Shown here: positions 1 through 6,348 of the stretch, piece after piece
How positions within the stretch are numbered: position 1 is the first letter of the stretch
How the letters are laid out: every line of letters begins with the position of its first letter
Translations under genes and position numbers: made by a program
The notes under the pieces: model-generated
What the model was told of the DNA's origin: nothing
Seen by the model: only the letters and a program-made list of their open reading frames with translations
Database searches by the model: none
Assembly (NCBI GenBank): GCA_949957035.1
Contig: CATLIP010000065.1
Location: 1 to 10,837, forward strand
Length of the DNA stretch: 10,837 nt
Direction of reading: 5' to 3'
Source: an uncultured Lachnospiraceae bacterium
GTDB taxonomy: Bacteria > Bacillota_A > Clostridia > Lachnospirales > Lachnospiraceae

Positions 1-84
1 GATTTTTATATCGCTGACGGCGCGGAGGTGACAATTATTGCTGGTTGTGGAATCCATAACAGCGGCTGCAATGAGAGCCGTCAG
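1..84 (+). pseudogene. Continuation of the SufB/SufD-like protein, on the wrong strand
   Basis: Reading frame 1 of the plus strand from base 1 gives DFYIADGAEVTIIAG then CGIHNSGCNESR. This is the segment that should follow the VVYNDF end of the minus-strand fragment at 89-352 (the DF is shared). The CGIHN motif followed by a Ser-Arg is typical of SufB/SufD proteins, where it is normally followed by HDGIH. Here the match stops after NESR, and the frame then runs into the reverse complement of the gene's own 5' part. The fragment has no start codon or ribosome-binding site of its own and is not a separate gene. Confidence 0.75.
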
Positions 85-97
85 CGATCTAAAAATC
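1..97. repeat. Inverted repeat / fold-back at the window edge
   Basis: Bases 1-21 and the reverse complement of 77-97 are identical at 20 of 21 positions. The one difference is T at base 9, where the other arm reads G; in the minus-strand gene this turns a TAT tyrosine codon into the TAG stop. The 55 bases between the arms carry coding sequence in the opposite orientation to the gene stub that follows. The arms end in a shared GCCGTCA, consistent with strand switching at a 7-base microhomology. Confidence 0.8.
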
Positions 98-352
98 ATT
101 ATATACCACATCCTTCATTCCGGAGGCATCTACCACTACGGGAATATGCACCTGCTCACCTCTTGTCTCCCCATCTATGAAAATGTCAATGCCCTGTCTG
201 TCTTCTTTCTTCTTAATCTTGATATGCTCGCTGTCGCCATGGCAGAGGGCAATCCCATTATGCCGTAGATTGAATGCTCCCTTCTGCTGAAATCCTGCGC
301 CGTCAATCTGACGCAGGATCTTTTCCGTAATCTTATCCAACAATTCACTCAT
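89..352 (-). pseudogene. SufB/SufD-family Fe-S scaffold protein, N-terminal part, interrupted
   Basis: This is the N-terminal 87 residues of a short SufB/SufD-like protein, the scaffold partner of the SufC-like ATPase encoded just upstream. Family-like segments are visible: SEHIKI (about residue 42), GEQVHIPVVV (about 66) and DVVYNDF at the end, which in the family runs straight into a YI(G/A)DGA strand. Here the frame instead meets TAG at 89-91. I place the start at the ATG at 350-352, 9 bases after AGGGAG; an in-frame TTG three codons earlier (361) is possible but lies too close to that site. It begins 17 bases after the sufC stop, so the two are surely one operon. Intact relatives are roughly 300 residues, so most of the protein is missing. 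The break coincides with an inverted repeat and with the continuation of the protein on the other strand (1-84), so the stop may be an assembly or rearrangement effect rather than true gene decay. Confidence 0.8.
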
Positions 353-369
353 TATCTCCAACTCCCTTC

Positions 370-1092
370 CTATTTCCGATTCATACAGGTACAGGTGTCA
401 CCCTTATCCAACAATTTGGGAAGAATCTCATCTCTTAAACCAACCACCCCGATTGCTCCGTTCTCAATCACCATGATTCTGTCTGCCATCTGAATAATCC
501 TCTCCTGATGAGAAATCAGTATCAAACTCTCCGCCTTTTTACTGTGAATCTTCTCAAATTCCTGAATCAACATAGAAAAACTCCACAAATCAATCCCAGC
601 CTCCGGTTCGTCGAATATGCACAGCTTATGTGGCTTTGCCAATACAGTCGCAATCTCAAGCCGCTTCATTTCCCCTCCGGAAAGCGTCCCATCTACTTCT
701 CTTCTCACATATTCCTGGGCACACAATCCCACTCTGCTCAGTAACCCGCAGCATTCCGGCTCCTTAAGCTCGCGGCCTGCTGCCAGAGATAACAGCCGAA
801 TCACCGTCATCCCCTTAAATCTGGGCGGCTGCTGGAATGCAAAACCCATCCCGGCATTTGCACGATGGTTGATATCACAAGCTGTTATATCCTCCCCGTC
901 CAGTATAATCCGTCCCTCATCCGCCTCTTCGATTCCCATCAACACCTTCGCAAGCGTAGACTTTCCGCCGCCATTCGGCCCCGTAATCACAAGCATCTCA
1001 CCGGCGCCCACATGAAAACTTATATTCTTAACAATACTTCTCTCTATTCCATTTTCATTCACCTTGAATGTCAGATTCTTTACTTCAAGCAT
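370..1092 (-). CDS. sufC: SufC-like Fe-S cluster assembly ATPase (SMS/SUF type)
   Basis: This is a cytoplasmic ABC-type ATPase that, with its SufB/SufD-like partner, drives assembly of Fe-S clusters on a scaffold. In the 240-residue protein I see the Walker A motif GPNGGGKST (38-46), the SufC-like Q-loop region GMGFAFQQPPRFKG (81-94), the signature LSGGEMKR (137-144), Walker B LCIFDEPEAGID (157-168) and the switch histidine of ISHQ (193-196). The FDEPEAGIDLWSF segment is much more SufC-like than transporter-like. It has no membrane partner; the next gene, 17 bases on, is a SufB/SufD-like scaffold. Neither sufS, sufU nor a second scaffold gene is nearby, which matches the minimal two-gene SMS layout of anaerobes, although genes left of the window are unseen. 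The ATG lies 9 bases after AAGGAG. An odd point is the C-terminal tail with two cysteines (DTCTC) close to the end. Confidence 0.9.
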   Translation of the reverse strand: MLEVKNLTFKVNENGIERSIVKNISFHVGAGEMLVITGPNGGGKSTLAKVLMGIEEADEGRIILDGEDITACDINHRANAGMGFAFQQPPRFKGMTVIRLLSLAAGRELKEPECCGLLSRVGLCAQEYVRREVDGTLSGGEMKRLEIATVLAKPHKLCIFDEPEAGIDLWSFSMLIQEFEKIHSKKAESLILISHQERIIQMADRIMVIENGAIGVVGLRDEILPKLLDKGDTCTCMNRK

Positions 1093-1195
1093 ATCTGCAC
1101 GCTCCTTTTCTTCACTACTTAGGAACTCTGCCGAAATCTGCCCTTAAAGCTGCACAGTTCCTTAATCCTACAGTCACAATAATCTTGCCTGAAAT

Positions 1196-1224
1196 ATTAT
1201 ACTACAAGGACAGGAATCTTAAAA
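1196..1224 (-). promoter_or_regulatory. Candidate promoter of sufC
   Basis: On the minus strand there is a perfect TATAAT (1196-1201) preceded at 17 bases by a poor -35 TTTTAA (1219-1224), about 95 bases ahead of the sufC start. CCTG and CAGG half-sites flank the -10 box (1188-1191 and 1211-1214), so a repressor could bind there. The -10 is convincing; the -35 and the operator are weak. Confidence 0.4.
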
Positions 1225-1291
1225 GTTATTTTATAGTTCTTTTATAATCTAAAGAAAACCTTATATCTTCGTGAACATTCTGTGATATCTC

Positions 1292-1320
1292 TTGAGTATT
1301 GGGCTAAAACATACTAAAAT
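1292..1320 (+). promoter_or_regulatory. Sigma-A promoter of the 1349 membrane protein gene
   Basis: TTGAGT (1292-1297), a spacer of exactly 17 bases, and TAAAAT (1315-1320) lie 28 bases ahead of the start codon at 1349. The -10 box matches the consensus at five of six positions. An AAGGAGG ribosome-binding site follows at about 1334-1340. Confidence 0.65.
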
Positions 1321-1348
1321 AAAGAACGTTTAAAAGGAGGGCTTTCAA

Positions 1349-2059
1349 ATGAGTATAAATAGAACCAAAGACATCTTTGATGATGATTTTGAAGTGATTT
1401 ACCAAGAAGATTATTCTGAAATTCTGCGGGATGCAGCAGACGACGCAGAGGAGGACGACTACGAAGACATTCTTTCTACCTTGTCAGAGCTTGACGAGAA
1501 TACAAAAAGTACGGGTAAGAATACCCGACGAAAGCGGCGCAAAGCGCCAAATCTGGTCTCTCCTGCTGCCAAGACTGTTAAGACCGGAGGGAAAATAGTC
1601 TATAATCTTGTAAATATTTTACTGCGCACAGCCACGTTAATCCTGACTGCTGTCATCTTCTACCTGCTGGCAGAAAATTTCTGGAAGAATCACAGCGCTT
1701 ACGGCGACGTATTCCGCGCATTTATTGAAAAAAATTATATTCTTGCTGCATACGCCGGTATCGCCCTGTTCCTGCTTTTGTTTGAATTTTTCACATTTCT
1801 TCTCGTACTGACCGGAAGCAAAAAAAGCGACCACAGGGACCGCCGTCTGGATACCGGAAGAGGGTTGTTTTCCTTCATTTTTATCTATGCAGGTTCTTTC
1901 CTGTCATACCTGCTTAATGAATTGATACCCTCTTTACCGGCCTTTCTTCAGGGCGTGCGGGGCGCGTTGAATGTCTATGGCTCCATACACACTCAGCTTT
2001 TGCCCCTATGCATCGCAGGTATCGTCAGTTGTTTGATACGCAGGTTTTTTGTTCGCTGA
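1349..2059 (+). CDS. Unrecognised four-helix membrane protein with acidic N-terminus
   Basis: I do not recognise this 236-residue protein and assign no function. Its first 55 residues are strongly acidic, with runs such as DDAEEDDYED at 31-40, and look disordered. A short basic stretch follows (RRKRRK, 60-65), then four hydrophobic segments at about 84-108, 131-155, 172-192 and 212-231. With basic residues at 57-66 before the first helix, the positive-inside rule puts the acidic tail in the cytoplasm. A charged loop (SKKSDHRDRRLD, 157-168) between helices 2 and 3 would then also be cytoplasmic. There is no signal peptide. The start is secure: ATG shortly after AAGGAGG, behind a good promoter. 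The gene stands alone, divergent from sufC and convergent with a GNAT gene, so context gives no hint of its job. Confidence 0.85.
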   Translation: MSINRTKDIFDDDFEVIYQEDYSEILRDAADDAEEDDYEDILSTLSELDENTKSTGKNTRRKRRKAPNLVSPAAKTVKTGGKIVYNLVNILLRTATLILTAVIFYLLAENFWKNHSAYGDVFRAFIEKNYILAAYAGIALFLLLFEFFTFLLVLTGSKKSDHRDRRLDTGRGLFSFIFIYAGSFLSYLLNELIPSLPAFLQGVRGALNVYGSIHTQLLPLCIAGIVSCLIRRFFVR

Positions 2060-2091
2060 TTCCAGTGCTCCATCCAGAAATCGAACTAATG

Positions 2092-2123
2092 AGTTGTCTG
2101 GTACGTGCCAGTGCTAGACAACT
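2092..2123. terminator. Hairpin shared by two convergent genes
   Basis: AGTTGTCT (2092-2099) pairs perfectly with AGACAACT (2116-2123), and five further pairs, two of them G-U, close a 6-base loop. The hairpin lies 32 bases past the 1349 gene and contains the stop codon of the GNAT gene coming from the other side. No long T-run follows on either strand, only TTCTGATTTT on the plus strand, so it may be an imperfect terminator. Confidence 0.5.
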
Positions 2124-2626
2124 TCTGATTTTAACTTTCCATAAATACAGAGATGATACACAGCCTCACCTTTGACGACTGCATTCTTCATAATTCCTTC
2201 CAGAGTAAAACCATTCTTTTCCAAAACTCTGCGTGAGGCAATGTTCGGCTCATAGACAAGACCGGTAATACGGATGATATCTAAATCCCTAAAAGCCGTC
2301 TCACAAATCTGACGCACAGCCTCCGTCATGATTCCTTTCGACCACTTCTTTGTCACTAAGAAATATCCAAGTTCTCCATCCTGTCCATAGACATCGGCTT
2401 TTTTCTCCACAGAGATATTACCCACAATCTCCCCGTCTACTGAGACTGAACGAAAAACACCTTCTTTTCCTTCCTGCTTACAAGCCACACCAAGCCACCA
2501 TTCGGCATCTGCTTCTGTGTAGGGAAATGGTACTCTGTTGGAGAGGTAATTTCTCTCTACTTGGTTGCATATCTTTGCCAAACTTGCCTTATCATCCATG
2601 GACCATTTTTTTAATTCAATATTCAT
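2114..2626 (-). CDS. GNAT-family N-acetyltransferase (RimJ/RimL-like)
   Basis: This is a 170-residue acetyltransferase expected to move an acetyl group from acetyl-CoA to an amine, either on a protein N-terminus or on a small molecule. The acetyl-CoA-binding loop is at KKWSKGIMTEA (93-103), preceded by the LGYFL strand (86-90). The characteristic NIASRRVLEKNGF segment (128-140) is followed by a final strand with YHLCIYG (157-163). This arrangement is typical of the RimJ/RimL branch, which also contains many enzymes of unknown substrate, so the substrate is open. The ATG is preceded by AGGGAG at only 3 bases and by a second purine-rich site further out. It lies 79 bases after the XRE regulator gene and could be read through from it; no clean promoter is visible in that gap. 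Confidence 0.88.
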   Translation of the reverse strand: MNIELKKWSMDDKASLAKICNQVERNYLSNRVPFPYTEADAEWWLGVACKQEGKEGVFRSVSVDGEIVGNISVEKKADVYGQDGELGYFLVTKKWSKGIMTEAVRQICETAFRDLDIIRITGLVYEPNIASRRVLEKNGFTLEGIMKNAVVKGEAVYHLCIYGKLKSEVV

Positions 2627-2705
2627 AAGCTCCCTTTACTCCCCCTTCTGTCAAAACAATCACAAAAATGCATTGTTGATTTTAGTCAAGTATAACACAG
2701 AAACT

Positions 2706-3224
2706 CTAGCTTTTCATCCCTCTTTTAAGAAGCCGCATCTTAAATGCCTTAATCTTCGCAAGATACCCGCTGGCATAGATTACACCGGCCACCATCACCC
2801 CATAGGCAAATCCCAGCGCACAGCTTGCGATATCCTCCTGAATCCCCTTGTTGTCCGCAACCCCCAAATATTCCATAACCAGATATACCGTAAACGCAAT
2901 GACTCCGCATACAAACAAAACGCACATCCGCCTCGCTACCTTCTGTTTCTCATGATTGCTATAATCCGCTACCTTCAATACGGTATCCTCCATCTCTTTG
3001 TTCATCTTCTCGCCCTTCCTTTCTCCATCTAATATCTCTCTGATTTCCACCTCATAATAGTCCGCAATCTGAATCAAGATATCCAAATCCGGCATATTAG
3101 CCCCTGTCTCCCACCTAGAAACGGTCCGCCCTGAAACACCAATAATTTCTGCGAACTGTTCCTGTGTGATTCCTTTCTCTTTCCGCAAGAGCTTTAGAAA
3201 CTGACCCATTTTTTTTAAGTCCAT
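2706..3224 (-). CDS. Membrane-anchored XRE-family transcriptional regulator
   Basis: This is a 172-residue protein with an N-terminal helix-turn-helix (residues 7-62) of the Cro/C1-XRE type; the segment ITQEQFAEIIGVSGRTVSRW (19-38) is a textbook example. Where most such repressors end, this one continues through a charged linker (65-98) into two hydrophobic segments at about 100-120 and 134-155, and ends in a basic tail (KMRLLKRG). It is therefore probably tethered to the inner face of the membrane, as in other XRE proteins with short membrane tails, but no ligand or target can be named. The start is well supported: AAGGAGG 7 bases before ATG. The upstream 142 bases contain no clear sigma-A promoter but hold a small dyad, GACAT-GGA-ATGTC (3318-3330), that could be an operator. 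It is followed by the GNAT gene on the same strand. Confidence 0.88.
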   Translation of the reverse strand: MDLKKMGQFLKLLRKEKGITQEQFAEIIGVSGRTVSRWETGANMPDLDILIQIADYYEVEIREILDGERKGEKMNKEMEDTVLKVADYSNHEKQKVARRMCVLFVCGVIAFTVYLVMEYLGVADNKGIQEDIASCALGFAYGVMVAGVIYASGYLAKIKAFKMRLLKRGMKS

Positions 3225-3375
3225 CCTGTCTCCTCCTTTCTGGTGTATGTTCAGAATAAACTAATCCGAGAAAAATAAACACGACACAAAGCGAGAAACG
3301 CCGTATTTTTCCTGCCGGACATGGAATGTCTACTTGGATTTTTACCTTCTTGTATAAAAAATTCCCTTACATGAC

Positions 3376-3400
3376 AAAAGGCATGGTTCCTGACCATGCC
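3376..3400 (-). terminator. Rho-independent terminator of the radical SAM gene
   Basis: On the minus strand GGCATGGT and ACCATGCC (3393-3400 and 3380-3387) form a perfect 8-bp stem with a 5-base loop, followed by TTTTGT. It starts 9 bases after the stop codon at 3410-3412. The T-run is short, but position and stem are good. Confidence 0.75.
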
Positions 3401-3409
3401 GAAAATTCA

Positions 3410-4327
3410 CTAATCACACTTCCAGACGTCCCCGCCTTCACATTTTTCCAAAGCAGGACATTCGCCTTGCACATAAGAATATAAATCTGTCTCCTCCATG
3501 CGGCAAATCTCCTCGTCCAACCGAGCAAGCATCTTCTCCTTATCCCGAGGCAATCTCCCCCGCACCCGGAACCTGATAAAATCATGGAATCCGTCGTACA
3601 GAATATCCGCCTCCACCCCTTCAAGCAGGCATCGCTCTTCCTCAAGATTCTCCCTTTCTGACGCCGGGATAAAACTGCCCTCCTGAATGTTTCGGTACAA
3701 TGGAACCTCTTTATGCAGGAACATGGAAAAGTTCACCACATGGGCCGGCTTGGTCTGGTTCAAAAACGCCGCCAGCGCCTTTGCATTCTCCGTCCCTCGC
3801 CCTTTCCCCGCAACGCCCGTCATGATATGGGCGTCAAATATCAAGCCTGCCTGCCAAAGCCGCCCAACCGCCTCATATGCCTGTTCCTGATTATGGTCTT
3901 TCTCCATAAATGCAAGCACATCGTTAAGCCCGCTCTCGATACCCAGATACAGATGCCTCACTCCCAGCCGGCTAAAGCTGCGAAGCTCCTCGTCCGAACG
4001 TTTCAAGATGCTTGTCACAGTTGCATCCATGTTGATTTCTTCACACTCAGGAAAATACTGTCGAATCATCTCAAGAATCTGTATCAGCCGTTGGCTTTTC
4101 TGGGCAAATGCGTTTCCATCCCCAAGAAAAATCCGCTTGGGATTCCCTCCGACTCCTTTGACCCTTTTAAGCTCTTGCTCAATCTGTTCAAGAGGCAGCT
4201 CCCTGTAGTTCAAGTGTCGGAACAGATTGCAGAATTTACATCGGTTGTAGGAACAGCCTACCATGATTGGCAGCATGAATGATGAGCGCTCCATTGGCGC
4301 ACGGCAGATTTGTCCTTCGTATTCCAT
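3410..4327 (-). CDS. Radical SAM family protein (COG1032-like)
   Basis: This is a 305-residue radical SAM enzyme expected to bind a [4Fe-4S] cluster and S-adenosylmethionine and to start radical chemistry; the substrate is unknown. The cluster cysteines are in GCSYNRCKFCNLF (24-36), spaced C-x4-C-x2-C (C25, C30, C33) rather than the classic C-x3-C-x2-C. This wider spacing is known in a clostridial subgroup of such proteins. The FLGDGNAF strand (67-74), which in relatives reads DGDA, and GIESG (129-133) fit the SAM-binding core. The C-terminal 16 residues carry three more cysteines (290, 296, 304) that could hold a second metal site or a disulfide. The ATG lies 9 bases after AAGGAGG. It is a single-gene unit with its own strong promoter and a terminator, just downstream of a TipA-like regulator. 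A coproporphyrinogen-oxidase-like annotation should be avoided. Confidence 0.88.
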   Translation of the reverse strand: MEYEGQICRAPMERSSFMLPIMVGCSYNRCKFCNLFRHLNYRELPLEQIEQELKRVKGVGGNPKRIFLGDGNAFAQKSQRLIQILEMIRQYFPECEEINMDATVTSILKRSDEELRSFSRLGVRHLYLGIESGLNDVLAFMEKDHNQEQAYEAVGRLWQAGLIFDAHIMTGVAGKGRGTENAKALAAFLNQTKPAHVVNFSMFLHKEVPLYRNIQEGSFIPASERENLEEERCLLEGVEADILYDGFHDFIRFRVRGRLPRDKEKMLARLDEEICRMEETDLYSYVQGECPALEKCEGGDVWKCD

Positions 4328-4380
4328 ATGCTCCGGCCTCCTTATTCTTTACACATTCATCTTAGAAGTTTTATAGCTGC

Positions 4381-4409
4381 ATCATATGCTTTTTTTGAAA
4401 TCTTGTCAA
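4381..4409 (-). promoter_or_regulatory. Strong sigma-A promoter of the radical SAM gene
   Basis: On the minus strand a perfect TTGACA (4404-4409) is separated by exactly 17 bases from TATGAT (4381-4386), five of six matches to consensus. The 5' leader to the ATG would be about 46 bases. The -35 starts 3 bases after the upstream regulator's stop codon, so this gene is expressed independently of it. Confidence 0.85.
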
Positions 4410-4411
4410 GA

Positions 4412-5176
4412 CTAAAAACGATCCGCCCAAAAGCCCACCGCCTGTTCAAGCAGCTTAGCGCATCCCGGAACTTTTGCATCATAATGCATCCTAAACCGCT
4501 CGTCACAGACATACATGCCGGCTACCCCCTTATGCGCCTCCTTTGTATACTTTTTCCACGTCATACTAAGCCATTCCTTGTGGAGGCTTGCAATCCTTTT
4601 TGCCTCTTGGCTGTCCGGCTTCACCCCTGCGGCAACACCCTCTTCCAAAAGACTCTGAATCTCCTCCCCAAGGCCCTTGAATCTCTCATATTCAGCCTCA
4701 GACATATCAAGCAGCTTCTTATTGGCCGCCTCCACCTCATCATCACCATATTTCTCACGGATTTCCCTGCCATATTTTTCCTCATTCTCATGGATCATCC
4801 GCTCTTTAAATGCCTCAAACCTCTCCGTATCACTCATTTTTACTTCTCCTTTCACCTGCCGTATTGTCTGTTTCACTGTCCGTATCAGAGCTTCCACATA
4901 CTCTTTCTGCCGGACCAGCTCCGAAAGGTGTTCCTCAAGCGCACTTCTGATATCAAAATCTTCCCGGTACAAAATCTGCCGAATCTGCTTCAAGCCGAAT
5001 CCTCTTTCGCGGTAGAAAAGAATCTGCTGCAGCAGGGCTGCCTCTGTTTCCCCATAAAAACGATACCCGGCCTCACTTACATAGAGTGGTTTCAACAGCC
5101 CGATTTCATCGTAATAGCGGAGCGTACGCGCGCTCACTCCTGCCATCTCGGATAATTCTCTGATACCATATTCCAC
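4412..5176 (-). CDS. MerR-family regulator with TipAS drug-binding domain
   Basis: This is a 254-residue transcription activator of the TipA type. The N-terminal winged helix-turn-helix (4-70) contains the MerR hallmark SARTLRYYDEIGLL (15-28) and GYRFYG (37-42). A long helix (about 78-112) forms the dimer coiled coil, and residues 115-250 form a TipAS-like domain, with the family segment MSDTERFEAFKERMIHENE (114-132) and the end motif YVCDERFRMHYD (222-233). TipAS domains bind thiopeptides and other structurally varied drugs, sometimes covalently through a cysteine; C224 and C239 are present but I cannot tell whether either reacts. The start is GTG at 5174-5176, 8 bases after AAGGAGG, the only start with correct spacing. 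The promoter ahead of it has a MerR-type 19-bp spacer, so it probably regulates itself. No efflux pump lies beside it. Confidence 0.93.
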   Translation of the reverse strand: MEYGIRELSEMAGVSARTLRYYDEIGLLKPLYVSEAGYRFYGETEAALLQQILFYRERGFGLKQIRQILYREDFDIRSALEEHLSELVRQKEYVEALIRTVKQTIRQVKGEVKMSDTERFEAFKERMIHENEEKYGREIREKYGDDEVEAANKKLLDMSEAEYERFKGLGEEIQSLLEEGVAAGVKPDSQEAKRIASLHKEWLSMTWKKYTKEAHKGVAGMYVCDERFRMHYDAKVPGCAKLLEQAVGFWADRF

Positions 5177-5201
5177 TAAGGCTCCCTCCTTCCGTAGTTC
5201 A

Positions 5202-5232
5202 AGGATAAAGCTTTCCGTTACGTCAAAGTCAA
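5202..5232 (-). promoter_or_regulatory. MerR-type promoter with 19-bp spacer
   Basis: On the minus strand TTGACT (5227-5232) and TATCCT (5202-5207) are separated by 19 bases, longer than the sigma-A optimum of 17, as in promoters that MerR proteins untwist. An imperfect dyad (CTTT-N10-AAAG, around an ACGTAACG core) sits in the -35/spacer region (5210-5227) and resembles TipA-family operators. The leader to the GTG start would be about 19 bases. It indicates autoregulation. Confidence 0.75.
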
Positions 5233-5285
5233 GACCTAATTACAAATTAATTCATATAAATCGTTACATTGCTCTCATCATTTTT

Positions 5286-5483
5286 CTATTCTTCCTCATA
5301 GATAAAAATCTCCTCAATACTCATCCCAAAATACCGGGCAATCTTAAACGCCAGCCCAATTGACGGGTTATATCGGCCATTCTCAAGGGAGCCGATGGTC
5401 TGTCGCGACACCCGAAGCGCCAATGCCAGCTCCTCCTGCCGGATTCCCCGCTGTCTGCGCAGCTCTTCCAAACGATTCTTCAT
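5286..5483 (-). CDS. Small XRE-family transcriptional regulator
   Basis: This is a 65-residue protein that is almost entirely one helix-turn-helix domain. IRQEELALALRVSRQTIGSL (14-33) covers the two recognition helices, ENGRYNPS follows, and the domain closes with an acidic FIYEEE tail. This is the compact YozG-like type of repressor, common in Firmicutes and often found beside a small membrane protein gene; none is seen here. It begins 34 bases after the stop of the flavodoxin-ferredoxin gene and has no promoter of its own in that gap, so it is probably the last gene of that transcription unit. The ribosome-binding site is weak (GGGGATGG about 8 bases before ATG). Its targets are unknown. 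Confidence 0.85.
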   Translation of the reverse strand: MKNRLEELRRQRGIRQEELALALRVSRQTIGSLENGRYNPSIGLAFKIARYFGMSIEEIFIYEEE

Positions 5484-5517
5484 AAAAATTCCATCCCCAA
5501 ATTGAATCTTTCCCGCT

Positions 5518-6282
5518 CTATATAAATAATTCGTTCCCTTTCCTCTCTTTACACGCCTTCTTTAGCTTCTGCGCCCCTGCTGCCGCCAATAGCCTGCTGA
5601 TACTGCGGTTCTTCTGGGGACAAACTTCAATACAGCGCATACATGTAATGCATTTATCGTGATTCGTGCTCATGGGCAAATCCATCGGAATCGCCCCTGT
5701 CGGACACTTTTCGGCACAGACTCCGCATTTCGTACAGGATTTGCCTGACCTTGGTTTCATGGGTACACCGTCAAAAGAGCGGTAGGGCCTGTTTCCCGGA
5801 ACCAAAGGAGTATCCGTAAGGCTTCCATTCCTGATTCCCCGCTTAATCTTGTCCGTAAAATCTACTAACTCTCTTCTATCCTTCTCGTCCGGACGTCCTG
5901 CCGCGAACTGACGCATAATGGAGTGCTCCGCTACAGCCGCTATGGCCGCTACAGGGCAGAAGCCGGCTTCTGTCAGAGTATCGCAAAGCTCCAGCATTGT
6001 GTCATCATAGGCGCGGTTGCCATACACCGTAACCAGAACTGTCTTTGCCTGATTCCCCTTCATCATCTTTAACCTTTCGCCTGCAATCGCGGGAATCCTT
6101 CCCCCATAAGAAGGAACTGCCACAATACAGACGTCTTCTTTGTCGAAAGAATATGCAGAAAAATCCGTAAACCTGTCTGTCAGGTCTATCATAAAGTGTT
6201 CCGAACGGAATCTATCCATAATAATATCAGCTACTTTCTTTGTTCCACCGGTAGGGCTAAATATAATCCCGTATAATTTCAT
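5518..6282 (-). CDS. EFR1-type flavodoxin/ferredoxin fusion protein
   Basis: This 254-residue protein joins an N-terminal flavodoxin-like domain to a C-terminal pair of [4Fe-4S] clusters and should act as a cytoplasmic electron carrier in anaerobic redox metabolism. The FMN phosphate loop is SPTGGTKK (9-16), and SYGGRIP (58-64) and GNRAYDD (88-94) fit flavin-contact loops. The eight cluster cysteines form CTKCGVCAEKCP (183-194) and CITCMRCIEVCP (211-222), a normal two-cluster ferredoxin set with none missing. I choose the ATG at 6280-6282 because GGGGAGG lies 8 bases before it and the flavodoxin strand starts right there; a longer frame reaching 6339 adds 19 unlike residues. It lies 66 bases downstream of the beta-CASP nuclease gene and is probably co-transcribed with it and with the small XRE gene. 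Its redox partner is unknown. Confidence 0.9.
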   Translation of the reverse strand: MKLYGIIFSPTGGTKKVADIIMDRFRSEHFMIDLTDRFTDFSAYSFDKEDVCIVAVPSYGGRIPAIAGERLKMMKGNQAKTVLVTVYGNRAYDDTMLELCDTLTEAGFCPVAAIAAVAEHSIMRQFAAGRPDEKDRRELVDFTDKIKRGIRNGSLTDTPLVPGNRPYRSFDGVPMKPRSGKSCTKCGVCAEKCPTGAIPMDLPMSTNHDKCITCMRCIEVCPQKNRSISRLLAAAGAQKLKKACKERKGNELFI

Positions 6283-6348
6283 CCTGTCTTCCTCCCCATT
6301 TCTATTCGTATTGCCTGCTTCATGGCAAATACATTCCAAAGCCGCTCT

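Noticed and set aside
1..97. A phase-variable invertible switch
   Set aside because: Arm length and spacing fit, but the inverted state would not restore the family sequence after NESR, and the arms lie at the window edge with no recombinase gene nearby. Kept only as an alternative.
508..1122. Plus-strand open frames opposite sufC
   Set aside because: They are shadows of the ATPase gene, with no start signals and no recognisable domains.
2630..2705. A separate promoter for the GNAT gene (TTGACT on the minus strand)
   Set aside because: No acceptable -10 box lies 16-18 bases downstream of it.
3713..4282. A 189-residue plus-strand frame opposite the radical SAM gene
   Set aside because: The radical SAM motifs, promoter and terminator on the other strand explain this DNA.
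4310..5155. A 281-residue open frame on the plus strand, antisense to the MerR gene
   Set aside because: It overlaps the TipA-type regulator in full, has no ribosome-binding site and gives low-complexity Leu/Phe/His/Pro-rich translation with no family resemblance.
6283..6339. A 19-residue N-terminal extension of the flavodoxin-ferredoxin protein
   Set aside because: The internal ATG at 6282 has GGGGAGG at ideal spacing and starts directly at the flavodoxin fold; the extension is unlike the family.
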